Below are positions 35,647-45,021 of a DNA stretch of 64,000 nucleotides, one piece after another. The notes below the pieces were generated by a model that saw nothing but the letters and a program-made list of their open reading frames with translations, was not told the DNA's origin and did not search any database. The stretch is from Allomuricauda sp. (lineage in GTDB: Bacteria; Bacteroidota; Bacteroidia; Flavobacteriales; Flavobacteriaceae): contig NZ_JANQLX010000009.1 in assembly GCF_028280385.1 (NCBI RefSeq), positions 248,001 to 312,000 on the forward strand, written 5' to 3'. Position 1 is the stretch's first letter. Each line of letters begins with the position of its first letter. The position numbers and the translations under genes are program-made.

Positions 35647-37446
35647 TTAGTCCAGCTTATTTCTTTTGCGATCTACTTCCTTAAGGAAGATCTTTCGAAG
35701 ACGTAAATGATTTGGGGTCACTTCAACGTACTCATCTTTTTGGATGTATTCCAGGGCTTCTTCCAATGAAAACTTTATAGCGGGCACAATTTTAGCCTTA
35801 TCGTCCGCTCCAGCCGATCGCACATTGGACAGTTTTTTGGTTTTGGTCACGTTGATCGTCATATCATCCCCGCGAGAATTTTCACCAATCACCTGCCCTT
35901 CATAAATATCCTCTCCCGGATCAATAAAGAATTTGCCACGCTCCTGGAGTTTATCAATGGAATACGGAATTGCAGTACCGTTTTCCATGGATACCAAGGA
36001 ACCATTTTGCCGTTGGGCTATTTCCCCTTTTATTGGCTGGTACTCCAAAAATCGATGGGCCATAATAGCCTCACCGGCGGTGGCCGTCAATAGTTGGTTT
36101 CTCAATCCGATGATCCCACGGGATGGAATAATAAACTCGCAAAGCATGCGGGAACCTTTGGCCTCCATACTGGTCATCTCCCCTTTCCGAATGGACACCA
36201 TTTCCACAGCTTTTCCTGATACTTCCTCGGGAAGGTCAATGGTCAAATGCTCAACTGGTTCACATTTTACCCCGTCAATCTCCTTAATGATCACCTGGGG
36301 TTGGCCAATTTGAAGTTCATATCCTTCCCTTCGCATGGTCTCGATCAACACGGACAAATGCAATACCCCTCGGCCGAATACCATAAACTTATCGGCGCTA
36401 TCGGTCTCCTCTACACGAAGTGCCAGGTTCTTTTCCAGTTCCTTTTCCAACCGTTCTTTGATATGTCTGGATGTTACGAACTTACCATCCTTGCCAAAGA
36501 AAGGGCTATCATTGATGGTAAAGAGCATGCTCATGGTGGGTTCATCTATGGCGATGGTCTTCAATTTCTCAGGATTTTCAAAATCGGCGACCGTATCCCC
36601 AATCTCAAAACCTTCCATGCCCACGATGGCACATATATCACCGGCTTCAACCGTTTCCACCTTCTGACGTCCCAAGCCTTCAAAGGTGAAAAGCTCCTTG
36701 ACCTTGGTCTTGATGATGGAACCATCCCGTTTTACCAATGAAATCTGCTGACCTTCTTTCAAGGTCCCTCGTTGCAGTCTTCCAATGGCAATTCTTCCGG
36801 TAAAGGATGAAAAATCCAAGGAAGTGATCAGCATTTGGGTGGATCCCGCTTCGGGCTTGAATTCCGGAACATGTTCAATGACCATGTCCAACAATGGTTC
36901 AATATTCTCTTTGGGTTGCTGCCAATCCTCACTCATCCAGTTTTGCTTGGCCGAACCGTAAACTGTTGGAAAATCCAACTGCCATTCTTCGGCACCCAGT
37001 TCAAACATCAAATCGAACACCTTTTCATGCACTTCTTCAGGGGTACAATTTTCTTTGTCCACCTTGTTGATGACCACACAGGGTTTTAAGCCCAGATCAA
37101 TGGCTTTTTGAAGCACAAATCGGGTTTGTGGCATGGGTCCCTCAAAGGCATCTACCAACAACAACACCCCATCTGCCATATTAAGTACGCGCTCAACCTC
37201 ACCTCCAAAGTCGGCGTGACCAGGAGTATCGATGATATTGATTTTAGTGTCTTTATAGACCACGGAAACGTTTTTGGAAACAATGGTAATTCCACGTTCC
37301 CGCTCCAAATCGTTATTATCCAAGATAAGGTCGCCCTTGTTCTCATTATCCCGGAACAAACGGCAATGGTACATGATCTTATCCACCAAGGTGGTCTTGC
37401 CATGGTCTACGTGCGCTATAATCGCAATATTCTTGATCTTGGACAT
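35647..37446 (-). CDS. typA: Ribosome-associated GTPase TypA/BipA
   Basis: A 599-residue translational GTPase of the EF-G family. G1 is [10 protein letters not shown]3 [12 protein letters not shown] and G4 NKVDKENC; the effector region [14 protein letters not shown] precedes G3. The C-terminal domain typical of BipA ([24 protein letters not shown] and the basic [32 protein letters not shown]) is intact. BipA helps ribosome assembly and stress adaptation. A TATCTTTG -7-like element lies upstream at 37465-37472 (minus strand) without a visible -33 box. The gene ends eight bases from a hairpin repeat. Confidence 0.96.
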   Translation of the reverse strand: MSKIKNIAIIAHVDHGKTTLVDKIMYHCRLFRDNENKGDLILDNNDLERERGITIVSKNVSVVYKDTKINIIDTPGHADFGGEVERVLNMADGVLLLVDAFEGPMPQTRFVLQKAIDLGLKPCVVINKVDKENCTPEEVHEKVFDLMFELGAEEWQLDFPTVYGSAKQNWMSEDWQQPKENIEPLLDMVIEHVPEFKPEAGSTQMLITSLDFSSFTGRIAIGRLQRGTLKEGQQISLVKRDGSIIKTKVKELFTFEGLGRQKVETVEAGDICAIVGMEGFEIGDTVADFENPEKLKTIAIDEPTMSMLFTINDSPFFGKDGKFVTSRHIKERLEKELEKNLALRVEETDSADKFMVFGRGVLHLSVLIETMRREGYELQIGQPQVIIKEIDGVKCEPVEHLTIDLPEEVSGKAVEMVSIRKGEMTSMEAKGSRMLCEFIIPSRGIIGLRNQLLTATAGEAIMAHRFLEYQPIKGEIAQRQNGSLVSMENGTAIPYSIDKLQERGKFFIDPGEDIYEGQVIGENSRGDDMTINVTKTKKLSNVRSAGADDKAKIVPAIKFSLEEALEYIQKDEYVEVTPNHLRLRKIFLKEVDRKRNKLD

Positions 37447-37541
37447 AATCTGATTTTAAGCCCGCAAAGATACTGCTATTTTTTACTTGTAGAGTTTTGA
37501 AGCTGTAATTTTTATCTAGTTGATTTTGAGCAGGTTCAACA

Positions 37542-38084
37542 TTAGTTTCTCTTGCGAACCACCCATCCGAGCTTAATGGCCAGGAACAGGCCGAAGTCAT
37601 CATCAAATTCATCAAAAAAGTAAGCCGGTCCTACCTCAAAACGGAAGCTCAAGCCTTTCTTTCCCACTCGCTGTAGACCATAGACTGCACCTGCCACCCC
37701 AAAAAAATCCGAGGTATAATCCAAGTCGCCAATAACTGCGGTTCCACTCTGCAAACCAACGGTTGGGGCAATATAATTACCTGAATTTTCCGCTATGCGC
37801 TTTCCAAGATCGGCCCTGCGCTGAAAATTGTAGTAATGCCTAAACTGTAGCTTACCAATGGGATAGATTCCAAAACCGGATGCATAAAAATCGGATTCCC
37901 GATACGCCAAACCAATAGTGGCCTCCGCGGTTACTGTGGAGTTTTTGGACACCCCATGTTAATAAACCACTCCTGGCAACAGTACATTTAATGTGAGTTG
38001 ATGGTCTTCAACGTTCTTGTTGTTTTGCGCAAGGCTCCACCCAGAGATCATAAAAAAGAGAAGTGAAAATCCAGTAATCTTCAT
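37542..38084 (-). pseudogene. Outer-membrane barrel protein gene with an in-frame TAA
   Basis: Reading on the minus strand from ATG 38084, a signal peptide (MKITGFSLLFFMISGWSLAQ) and LTLNVLLPGVVY are followed by TAA at 37959-37961 (codon 42). The same frame then continues uninterrupted (HGVSKNSTVTAEATIGLAYR) to its stop at 37542. The paralogue at 42510-43067 has a Glu (LEYEMAL) at the position of the stop, so a single GAA-to-TAA change explains it. Everything else is intact (NSGNYIAPTVGL, YGLQRVGKKGLSF), so the lesion is recent or a sequencing error. A GTG at 37952 could start a 136-residue fragment lacking a signal peptide. Confidence 0.8.
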
Positions 38085-38145
38085 AAGTGCTTGTTTTTTG
38101 GTTACAGGCCTTTTCATTCAAATACCGAACCAAAAAACTAAGTCC

Positions 38146-40545
38146 CTAACTCCCAATACGTTTGTTTTCGTCCTCCAAGCCCGTTTTACGTTTTCTTGCC
38201 TTTTTGATCTCATTGCGACCAAAATCATAGGTAAAACTAAAGGCCATCTGTCTGGAGTCACTTCCACCATTTCCATCAATAAATAAATTGCCGAACTGCG
38301 TCTGTCCCCGCCATGGCACCGTATAAAGGATGTCATTAAAAGCCAACCTGCCCGTTACCTTATCATTGAAGAATTTCTTTTGAAAAGCCAAGTTCAAGGA
38401 ACCTAAGGATCCCGTCTCATAGGTGCCTCCCCAAATGGAAGGGGAACTGTACCACCCTGATATTTCCATTTTTAATCCCTTGGGCAGACTAAAGGTGTTC
38501 TGTGCATAGAAGCTCAAGGTTTCCTGTTTTACGGCCAAAAATTCGGGGCTGGTGGGTTTATAATCGCTGATGTAGGCATTCAGACTAAAATAGATATTCC
38601 ACCATTCATATATTTTTTTGGGGTAGGAAACTCCAAGGTTGATCACTTCCTGGTCCGCCACGTTCAATGTGGTCAAGAAATTGGTGCTCTGTCCCTCCGC
38701 CACCGTCACCTGGGCAAAGAAATCAGAGATATAGGAATAGCTCAACGAAGTGGTGAGCCTGTAGTTGAAGGTGTGCGACAGTTTCACATTATCCGTGTAC
38801 TGGGGTTGCAAAAAGGGATTTCCCTTCCTAAAGGAAAGTTCATCCAATTTGTATTCAAAAGGGTTTAAGGACTGATAGTTGGGCCGCTGTATACGTTTGC
38901 TATAGGTAAGTGCAAATTGGTTTTTGCGGTTCAACTGGAAGGTAAGCCCGCCCGAGGGAAAAAAGTCGGTATAGTTGCGCTCTACCCTTTCATTTGCATT
39001 TTCCTGGATGCTTTCCAGTTTGCCATCTGAAATCGTGTTTTCCATACGTAGGCCCATCTGAACATTCCACTTGCCCCATTTTCTGTTGTAATTAAAGTAG
39101 GCTGCATTTACATTTTCATCATATTCAAATACATTGCTTTGCAATGGATCAAAGACATTTTGCCCGTTGAGCTCATTAAATACATCAAAAGTATTATCGG
39201 TATTCACCCAGGCAAACTTAAACCCGACTCCCAGCTTTCCTTTTAAAAAGTTTTGCTCGTAATCTGCCTTCACTGTGGTAATAATGATATCAATCGGGGT
39301 TTCTTGCAGTGTGATCCGCTGGTTTAGGATTTGACTCTCATCCCCGTTATAATAGGTGTTGGGCAGATACGCATTGCGGTCGCTATTGTATTTTCCATAA
39401 TCCAAATCCACATTAATGCTATATCCCAAAGTATCGGTATACCTGTAATTGACATTGGCGTTCACATTGTATGATGTGTTGTCTGTTTGGTTCAAGGCTA
39501 CAAGAACACTGTCAATCTCTGCTGCTGTCAACGCCTGAATGGGTGTCCTGGTATTGTTGGTGCTGAACCCATTGTTAAAATTGCCATTGAACATGGCACC
39601 AATGGTATTCTTGTTGTTCACGTAATAATCGTAACCCAATTTCAAGTTGTTGCTATTCCTGTCAAATACACTGTTGGCCCTTGAATCAAATTGAACTTGT
39701 TCCTGGGTCCTGTTCAGATTGATAAAGCCGGTACTTTTTCCAAATCTATTGCTATAGGTGCCATATAAATTTCCTTTTTTACCCCTATTGTTAAAGTTGA
39801 GACTGGAGTTAAATCGGGCAAAATCCCCGTTGGTCAATCCGGAAGTATAGGTTCCATTGGTTCCCAAGCTTTTGTCCTTTTTTAGTTTTAGATTGATGAT
39901 GCCAGCATTTCCGGCCGCATCATATTTTGAAGAAGGCTGGGTGATAATTTCAATGGATTCGATGTCGGTAGCCTGAAGACTTTCCAAATAATTGATAAGG
40001 TCCTCGCCCTGAAGTACCGATAATTTACCATCTATAAATATCTGTACCCCGGTCTTCCCTTCCACAATAATGCTTCCATTGTTGTCCACAATAACCCCGG
40101 GAGCCTTACGAAGCAATTCAAACGCACTTGTGCCCGTGGCATTAATGGTGTTTTCCACATTAAACACGGTCTTGTCTGCCAGCACTTGTACCATGGGCTT
40201 TTCTGCGGTTACGGTGACCTCCTTTAAATTTTGGGTCGATTCCACCAAGGTAATGAGCCCCATATCCAAAGGATTTCCATCATAATTTAGTTTCTTTTTA
40301 AAATCCGCATAGCCAATACTGGACACCGTAAAACTATATTCCCCGTCCAGAATGCCCTTGAGCTCAAACTCGCCTTCTTCGTTGGAGATGGTGGCTTTGA
40401 TCAGGGAATTGTCCAAAGGAGAGTTTAAAGTGACCGCTGCGTAGGGAACAGGGGTTCCTGATTCGGTGATGATAGTACCTTTTATAGTTTGACCGAAGGT
40501 CCATGTTCCCAAAACCAAAAACAGAAGGGTAACTGCTCGTCTCAT
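38146..40545 (-). CDS. TonB-receptor-like outer-membrane protein (CarboxypepD_reg + OMP_b-brl_3)
   Basis: A 799-residue exported protein (signal peptide ending WTFGQ). Domains in order: a CarboxypepD_reg-like beta-sandwich (about 20-100, TIKGTIITESGTPVPYAAVTLNS). Next is a plug-like domain (about 120-215: NATGTSAFELLRKAPGVIVDNNG, VQIFIDGKL, IEIITQPSSKYDAAGNAGIINLKLKK). A long beta barrel of the OMP_b-brl_3 type follows. The plug has the NAGIIN signature. It lacks a clear N-terminal TonB box, so TonB dependence is uncertain. It is divergent from the LytS/LytR pair, a plausible regulator. Confidence 0.85.
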   Translation of the reverse strand: MRRAVTLLFLVLGTWTFGQTIKGTIITESGTPVPYAAVTLNSPLDNSLIKATISNEEGEFELKGILDGEYSFTVSSIGYADFKKKLNYDGNPLDMGLITLVESTQNLKEVTVTAEKPMVQVLADKTVFNVENTINATGTSAFELLRKAPGVIVDNNGSIIVEGKTGVQIFIDGKLSVLQGEDLINYLESLQATDIESIEIITQPSSKYDAAGNAGIINLKLKKDKSLGTNGTYTSGLTNGDFARFNSSLNFNNRGKKGNLYGTYSNRFGKSTGFINLNRTQEQVQFDSRANSVFDRNSNNLKLGYDYYVNNKNTIGAMFNGNFNNGFSTNNTRTPIQALTAAEIDSVLVALNQTDNTSYNVNANVNYRYTDTLGYSINVDLDYGKYNSDRNAYLPNTYYNGDESQILNQRITLQETPIDIIITTVKADYEQNFLKGKLGVGFKFAWVNTDNTFDVFNELNGQNVFDPLQSNVFEYDENVNAAYFNYNRKWGKWNVQMGLRMENTISDGKLESIQENANERVERNYTDFFPSGGLTFQLNRKNQFALTYSKRIQRPNYQSLNPFEYKLDELSFRKGNPFLQPQYTDNVKLSHTFNYRLTTSLSYSYISDFFAQVTVAEGQSTNFLTTLNVADQEVINLGVSYPKKIYEWWNIYFSLNAYISDYKPTSPEFLAVKQETLSFYAQNTFSLPKGLKMEISGWYSSPSIWGGTYETGSLGSLNLAFQKKFFNDKVTGRLAFNDILYTVPWRGQTQFGNLFIDGNGGSDSRQMAFSFTYDFGRNEIKKARKRKTGLEDENKRIGS

Positions 40546-40699
40546 AATTGCCTTATTTAAATTAGATACCCAAAATTTTGAATTCGGTTACACAATTAAA
40601 AGAAGATTTCGCCGGATCGGCCTATGGCCCGTTGAACGGACCGCCCCATCCATCGACCTATAGGCCCATTCATAGGAAGTTGTTATTGAAGAAGGCCAA

Positions 40700-41788
40700 A
40701 TGTTGGTATCTTTCAAAAAAGAACAGGACATGGATAAAAAAATCCTTTGGGGCATCTCTTTAAGGGAAATTTTAATGGTGCTTGGCTTCTATATGGTCTC
40801 GGCCTTTTGTTACCATCTTACCGTATGGTTGAGTTCTGCAGATTTTGCCGAAGAGAGCGTAACCCTATTGGGAATAAAATCGTTTATTGATGGCGGAGGA
40901 CTGCAATATGGTATATTTCTGTTGTTCACTATTCCTATTTGGTGGTTGCTCTTTATCAAGCTCAAAAAGGAAAAACTGTGGCTGCGGGTCCTGCTTCATT
41001 TGATTTTCCTACCTGTTTTCATTTATGTTTCAAGAATTATCTATTACGACTTGTGCGAAGCCCTGGGGTGGTTTCATCTCACAGGTTCGGCAAGGGTATG
41101 GGACCTCTACATTCCGGCTATGTTCTATCTTGTACAATTTGGGATTTTCCACGCCTATGAGCACTACAAGGAAAATCAGAGAAAATTGAAAATGGAGGGA
41201 GAGCTGAAGCAAGCCGCACTGAAGAGCGAATTGGCTGCAATCAAGGCACAGCTCAACCCCCATTTCCTGTACAATGTGTTCAACACCATCAATGCATCCG
41301 TACCCCCGAAACAAGAAAAAACCAGACAACTAATTGCCACTCTCTCTGATTTGTTCCGATATCAGCTCAAGGCATCAAAAAAGGAATTGGTTACCCTGGA
41401 AGAGGAATTGGACTTCGTAAAAAAATACCTTGAATTGGAGAAAGCGCGGTTTGAAGAGCGGCTCAATGTGGAGATCAATGTGCCAAAAGCCCTGTATCCG
41501 GAAGAAATCCCGCCAATGTTATTGCAGCCCCTTGTGGAAAATTCGGTGAAACACGGTATATCCAATACCCTAAAAGGTGGATCTATTACCATATCCATTT
41601 TTAAGGAAGCCGGCCAACTAAAATTTGAAATTGCCGATACCGGTATTGGGGTCAAGGACAAACAAAGCCTTTTTGACAAAGGAGTGGGGTTGACGAATAC
41701 CAAATTGCGCCTTCAAAAAATGTATCAATCCCAATTGGAAATTTTGGACAATGATCCCCAAGGACTTAAAATCCGTTTTGCCCTATGA
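40700..41788 (+). CDS. LytS-type sensor histidine kinase
   Basis: A 362-residue kinase with four hydrophobic segments in the first ~160 residues (EILMVLGFYMVSAFCYHL, GIFLLFTIPIWWLLFI, VLLHLIFLPVFIYV and YIPAMFYLVQFGIF) and a coiled stretch. The LytS-family His_kinase domain follows: AQLNPHFLYNVFNTI with the phospho-acceptor His, SDLFRYQL, EELDFVKKYLELEKARF. The HATPase_c domain has the PPMLLQPLVENSVKHG N box, ADTGIGV and GVGLTNTKLRL. ATG 40730 is an equally possible start. Its stop overlaps the regulator gene start (ATGA), so the two are translationally coupled. No extracellular sensor domain is visible. Confidence 0.9.
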   Translation: MLVSFKKEQDMDKKILWGISLREILMVLGFYMVSAFCYHLTVWLSSADFAEESVTLLGIKSFIDGGGLQYGIFLLFTIPIWWLLFIKLKKEKLWLRVLLHLIFLPVFIYVSRIIYYDLCEALGWFHLTGSARVWDLYIPAMFYLVQFGIFHAYEHYKENQRKLKMEGELKQAALKSELAAIKAQLNPHFLYNVFNTINASVPPKQEKTRQLIATLSDLFRYQLKASKKELVTLEEELDFVKKYLELEKARFEERLNVEINVPKALYPEEIPPMLLQPLVENSVKHGISNTLKGGSITISIFKEAGQLKFEIADTGIGVKDKQSLFDKGVGLTNTKLRLQKMYQSQLEILDNDPQGLKIRFAL

Positions 41789-42507
41789 AAAAAGTCTTGA
41801 TCGCCGATGATGAAAAGGCAGGTAGAATACTGATCAAGGAGTTTCTTGAGGATTATCCTGATTTGGTCCTCATTGCCGAGGTGAACAATGGGGTGGATGC
41901 CATCACCGAAATCAACCGGTTTAAACCGGATTTGGTTTTTTTAGACATCCAAATGCCAGGGAAAACAGGCTTTGAGGTGCTCAACCATCTTGAGGAAATT
42001 CCAAAGATCATTTTTTCAACTGCCTATGACGAATTTGCCCTTAAAGCCTTTGAGGTCCATGCGGTGGACTACCTCCTAAAACCCTACACCAAGGAACGGT
42101 TTAGAATTGCGGTGGAACGGCTTAATGGGGAAAATGAAAAGTTGGGGGCCTTGGCGCAAAGTATTTTTATGGAAGAAGCGTCCTATCCCAGCAGGGTGTT
42201 GGTCCATTTCAACAAAAAATTGATTACGATCAAATGCGAGGATATCCTATGGATCGAGGCTTATGGGGATTATTCCAGAATACATACCGATAGCCAGATA
42301 TACCTCAGCAATTTTGGAATCTCCGATTTGGAAAAAAAATTGAACCCCCAGATGTTCTTGAGGGTACATCGCTCTTCCATGATCAATTTGGACAAGGTAA
42401 AGGAACTCAACAAGTATGGAAAGAGCTATGATGTAACCCTGGAAAATGGAAATGTGGTACGGGTAAGCCGTGGTTATCTGGATGCTATTAAACGCATTCT
42501 GATTTAA
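41785..42507 (+). CDS. LytTR-family response regulator
   Basis: A 240-residue regulator with an N-terminal receiver domain (ADDEKAGR; phospho-acceptor Asp in DLVFLDIQMPGKTG; Thr/Lys in STAYDEFALKAFEVHAVDYLLKPY). Its C-terminal LytTR DNA-binding domain has the LITIKCEDILWIEAYGDYSRIHT and FLRVHRSSMINLDKV motifs. The cognate kinase is the overlapping upstream gene. LytTR regulators bind direct repeats; no repeat pair could be assigned here. Likely targets by position are the divergent TonB-receptor-like gene and the outer-membrane protein gene immediately downstream (three bases away, opposite strand). Confidence 0.93.
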   Translation: MKKVLIADDEKAGRILIKEFLEDYPDLVLIAEVNNGVDAITEINRFKPDLVFLDIQMPGKTGFEVLNHLEEIPKIIFSTAYDEFALKAFEVHAVDYLLKPYTKERFRIAVERLNGENEKLGALAQSIFMEEASYPSRVLVHFNKKLITIKCEDILWIEAYGDYSRIHTDSQIYLSNFGISDLEKKLNPQMFLRVHRSSMINLDKVKELNKYGKSYDVTLENGNVVRVSRGYLDAIKRILI

Positions 42508-42509
42508 TT

Positions 42510-43067
42510 CTATCTTCCCACACACCAGCGTTTTTCGCTAATGATCCAACCGATGCTCAGGTTGACCACCGGGTGGACGCCGCCTTCAAAAGGACCCATA
42601 TAATACCCTGCTCCAGCGTCAATGGAAAAGCTAAGACCGGAATCGTAGCTTCGCTGTACGCCATAGACCAGACCGCCATATCCGTGTACCCCATCCACCA
42701 ACCTACCGTCCACCGTTCTGGCATCTGGCGAAAAAAGGGCCACAGATGGGGCCAGGTAATTTCCAGAATTCCCATAGATGTCCCTCCCCCTTCGCTCTCT
42801 TCCAATAAAATTGTGGTAATATCTATTTTGAACCGTTATGGCCGGAAAGAATTCAATATTGTCCAAGGGTTCCATGGCGGCAGGTTCCAAGGCGGCTTGC
42901 CAGGCCAAGCGCACATCCAAGGTACTATTGACCCCAAGGGCCATTTCGTATTCCAATCCAGGATTAAAAATATTGATCTTAAGCTGCCTGACTTCACAGT
43001 TGCTGCCGTATTGGGCATGACCCAACGCCCCAACAAACATTAGAATTATTGCGGAAATTCGTTTCAT
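42510..43067 (-). CDS. Small outer-membrane barrel protein, paralogue of the broken gene at 37542
   Basis: A 185-residue exported protein (signal peptide MKRISAIILMFVGALGHAQ). The beta-rich body includes INIFNPGLEYEMALGVNST, the YYHNFIGRERRGRDIYGNSGNYLAPSVALFS region and VYGVQRSYDSGLSFSIDAGAGYY. These align with the broken gene at 37542-38084. The protein ends with an aliphatic/basic tail (IISEKRWCVGR) instead of a terminal Phe. No known family. Together with the broken paralogue it flanks the TonB-receptor-like gene and the LytS/LytR pair. Confidence 0.75.
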   Translation of the reverse strand: MKRISAIILMFVGALGHAQYGSNCEVRQLKINIFNPGLEYEMALGVNSTLDVRLAWQAALEPAAMEPLDNIEFFPAITVQNRYYHNFIGRERRGRDIYGNSGNYLAPSVALFSPDARTVDGRLVDGVHGYGGLVYGVQRSYDSGLSFSIDAGAGYYMGPFEGGVHPVVNLSIGWIISEKRWCVGR

Positions 43068-43138
43068 AGTAGGTTAATTTGGTCCTATGCGAACAATACC
43101 TTGTTCAAAATAGTATTTTTGCACAAAATGGTTTGTGC

Positions 43139-43957
43139 ATGCAATTAGACGTAATTCCCCAGATAAAACATACAAAAAGCGATAATTTTTTTCTTTTGGC
43201 CGGTCCCTGTGCCATTGAAGGCGAGGAAATGGCCCTGAAAATTACGGAAAAAGTCGTGGAGATTACGGACAAACTCAACATCCCGTATGTGTTTAAGGGC
43301 AGCTTTAAAAAGGCCAACAGGAGTCGGATTGATTCCTTTACCGGAATAGGGGATGAAAAAGCACTGAAAATCCTGAGGAAAGTCTCTGAAACCTTTAAGG
43401 TTCCAACCATTACCGATATTCATGAAGTTTCGGACGCACAAAAAGCGGCTGAATATGTGGATGTGCTTCAAATACCCGCTTTTCTAGTACGACAAACGGA
43501 TTTGGTGGTGGCCGCCGCCAATACGGGAAAAGTGGTAAATCTTAAAAAAGGGCAGTTTATGAGCCCGGAGAGCATGCGGCACGCTGTCCAAAAGGTTTTT
43601 GATTCCGGTAGCGACAAAGCTTGGATCACCGATCGGGGAACCATGTTCGGATATCAGGATATGGTAGTTGATTTTAGGGGAATCCCAACCATGAAACAAT
43701 ATGCCCCGGTGGTCTTGGATGTGACCCACAGTCTCCAACAGCCCAATCAATCCTCGGGGGTAACCGGGGGAAGACCTGCCTTGATCGGGACCATGGCCAG
43801 AGCAGGTATTGCTGCGGGAGTGGACGGACTTTTTATGGAAACCCATTTTGACCCCAAAAATGCCAAGAGTGACGGGGCAAATATGTTGGACTTAGGCCTG
43901 CTTGAAAAATTGCTCACCGATTTGGTGGCCATTAGAAAAACGATCAATACACTTTAG
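43139..43957 (+). CDS. kdsA: 3-deoxy-8-phosphooctulonate synthase
   Basis: A 272-residue enzyme from ATG 43139; an upstream extension from TTG 43079 overlaps the promoter and is rejected. KdsA condenses arabinose 5-phosphate and phosphoenolpyruvate to Kdo-8-phosphate, needed for the inner core of LPS. Class I aldolase TIM-barrel motifs are visible: LAGPCAIEGEEMA, KGSFKKANRSRIDSFTG, DIHEVSDA, LQIPAFLVRQTDL, VVNLKKGQFMSPESM, TDRGTMFGYQDMVVDFRG and the DVTHSLQQPNQSSG / MARAGIAAGVDGLFMETHFDP segments. Length is normal. A -7-like TATTTTTG at 43114-43121 lies just upstream. Confidence 0.96.
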   Translation: MQLDVIPQIKHTKSDNFFLLAGPCAIEGEEMALKITEKVVEITDKLNIPYVFKGSFKKANRSRIDSFTGIGDEKALKILRKVSETFKVPTITDIHEVSDAQKAAEYVDVLQIPAFLVRQTDLVVAAANTGKVVNLKKGQFMSPESMRHAVQKVFDSGSDKAWITDRGTMFGYQDMVVDFRGIPTMKQYAPVVLDVTHSLQQPNQSSGVTGGRPALIGTMARAGIAAGVDGLFMETHFDPKNAKSDGANMLDLGLLEKLLTDLVAIRKTINTL

Positions 43958-43958
43958 A

Positions 43959-44324
43959 CTACTTCCAAAAGCCCTTGTGGTTGACTTCCCGTGCGTTCTG
44001 GAGTACCTCGATCAAAATTTGTGGGTCGATTTCCTCCAAGGTGGAATACCGAAGCGAGCGCATCACTTTTCGCCCTTCCGTGACCATTTTATCCAGATGG
44101 ACCTTCAAATGTGCGGAACTCCAGAAACCCACGTCCACATAAGCTTTCTTTTTGGGTACGTTTAGATAGCAAAACGGCTTCCCGTCCAAATAATAAAATG
44201 GAATCCTGTACTTATACTTCAACTCAAGTTGGGGAATTGTTGATTCTATAAGCACCTGCAATTGCAGCAGTATGGATTTACACGGTTCTTCTTGATTTAG
44301 GATATAGGCCTCAGCTGGATTCAT
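43959..44324 (-). CDS. DUF1801 domain protein
   Basis: A 121-residue cytosolic protein of the DUF1801 (YdhG-like) fold: AEAYILNQEEPCKSILLQLQVLI, TIPQLELKYKYRIPFYYLDGKPFCYLN, KKKAYVDVGFW and a C-terminal VLQNAREVNHKGFWK helix. The family includes iron-chaperone-like proteins in Firmicutes (the name Fra), but the function here is unknown. It is convergent with kdsA with only one base between the stop codons. Start ATG 44324. Confidence 0.8.
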   Translation of the reverse strand: MNPAEAYILNQEEPCKSILLQLQVLIESTIPQLELKYKYRIPFYYLDGKPFCYLNVPKKKAYVDVGFWSSAHLKVHLDKMVTEGRKVMRSLRYSTLEEIDPQILIEVLQNAREVNHKGFWK

Positions 44325-44365
44325 ACCTTAAAAATAAATCGATGTTTTTGGAAAGACGAAAAAAA

Positions 44366-44416
44366 GTTGTTTGAACCGAATATATAATTAACTTTGTAAT
44401 TCAAAGTACTTTAAAA
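44366..44416 (+). promoter_or_regulatory. Promoter with ACTTTG-N5-CAAAGT operator (copy 1)
   Basis: GTTG (44366-44369), a 19-base spacer and TAACTTTG (44389-44396, exact TAnnTTTG) form a good promoter. The dyad ACTTTG-TAATT-CAAAGT (44391-44407) overlaps the -7 element and runs into AAAGTACTTT. Twenty-five of the 26 bases from 44391 recur upstream of the Coq4-like gene. The position over the -7 box predicts repression, presumably by the winged-helix protein encoded in this operon. Confidence 0.7.
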
Positions 44417-44417
44417 A

Positions 44418-45020
44418 ATGGAATCAAAAAAATATCTGGACGATATCTCTGAAATCAAGGATATGATGAATCGTTCCTCCCGTTTCATCTCCCTTAGTGG
44501 CCTTTCCGGAATCTTGGCGGGCATCTATGCCATAACCGGTGCCTTCATCGCCTATACCTTTCTTCCCAAGGGAGATTACGTGGTACTGCACAGTTGGAAC
44601 TTTAAAATGATTGTCGGCATATTGCTTCTTGTGGCCGTGTTGAGTTCCGTGACCGCTTACCTGCTCAGCGCCAAAAAAGCAAAAAAGAACAATGAAAAAG
44701 TATGGGATGGGACCACTAGGCGTTTGTTGATCAATTTTTTGGTCCCTTTGGTAACCGGTGGCATATATATTCTTATCAAACTCAATAGTCAACACTACGG
44801 CCTAACGGCTTCCTTAATGTTGATTTTTTACGGAATGGCCCTGGTCAATGCCTCCAAATACACCATTGGCAATGTGCGCTATCTAGGATATTTAGAAATT
44901 ATCCTAGGTTTGATATGCGCTGCATTTCCTGGTTATGGATTTTGGTTTTGGGTGGTTGGTTTTGGATTTTTGCACATTATGTACGGCAGTTTGATCTACT
45001 TTAAGGAAGAAAAACAATAA
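44418..45020 (+). CDS. Hypothetical polytopic membrane protein
   Basis: A 200-residue inner-membrane protein with about five to six hydrophobic segments, for example SGLSGILAGIYAITGAFIAYTFL, MIVGILLLVAVLSSVTAYLL and YGFWFWVVGFGFLHIMYGSL. The N-terminal cytosolic stretch MESKKYLDDISEIKDMMNRSSRFIS is charged. It matches a family I know only as an uncharacterised protein that accompanies a small winged-helix regulator in Bacteroidota. The stop is one base before the regulator gene, so the two form one operon under the operator at 44391-44407. Function unknown. Confidence 0.8.
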   Translation: MESKKYLDDISEIKDMMNRSSRFISLSGLSGILAGIYAITGAFIAYTFLPKGDYVVLHSWNFKMIVGILLLVAVLSSVTAYLLSAKKAKKNNEKVWDGTTRRLLINFLVPLVTGGIYILIKLNSQHYGLTASLMLIFYGMALVNASKYTIGNVRYLGYLEIILGLICAAFPGYGFWFWVVGFGFLHIMYGSLIYFKEEKQ

Positions 45021-45021
45021 C

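Noticed and set aside
36247..36741. 164-codon open frame on the plus strand
   Set aside because: Antisense to typA, whose domains are complete.
43079..43138. N-terminal extension of KdsA from TTG
   Set aside because: It covers the promoter-like TATTTTTG; KdsA length and sequence fit ATG 43139.
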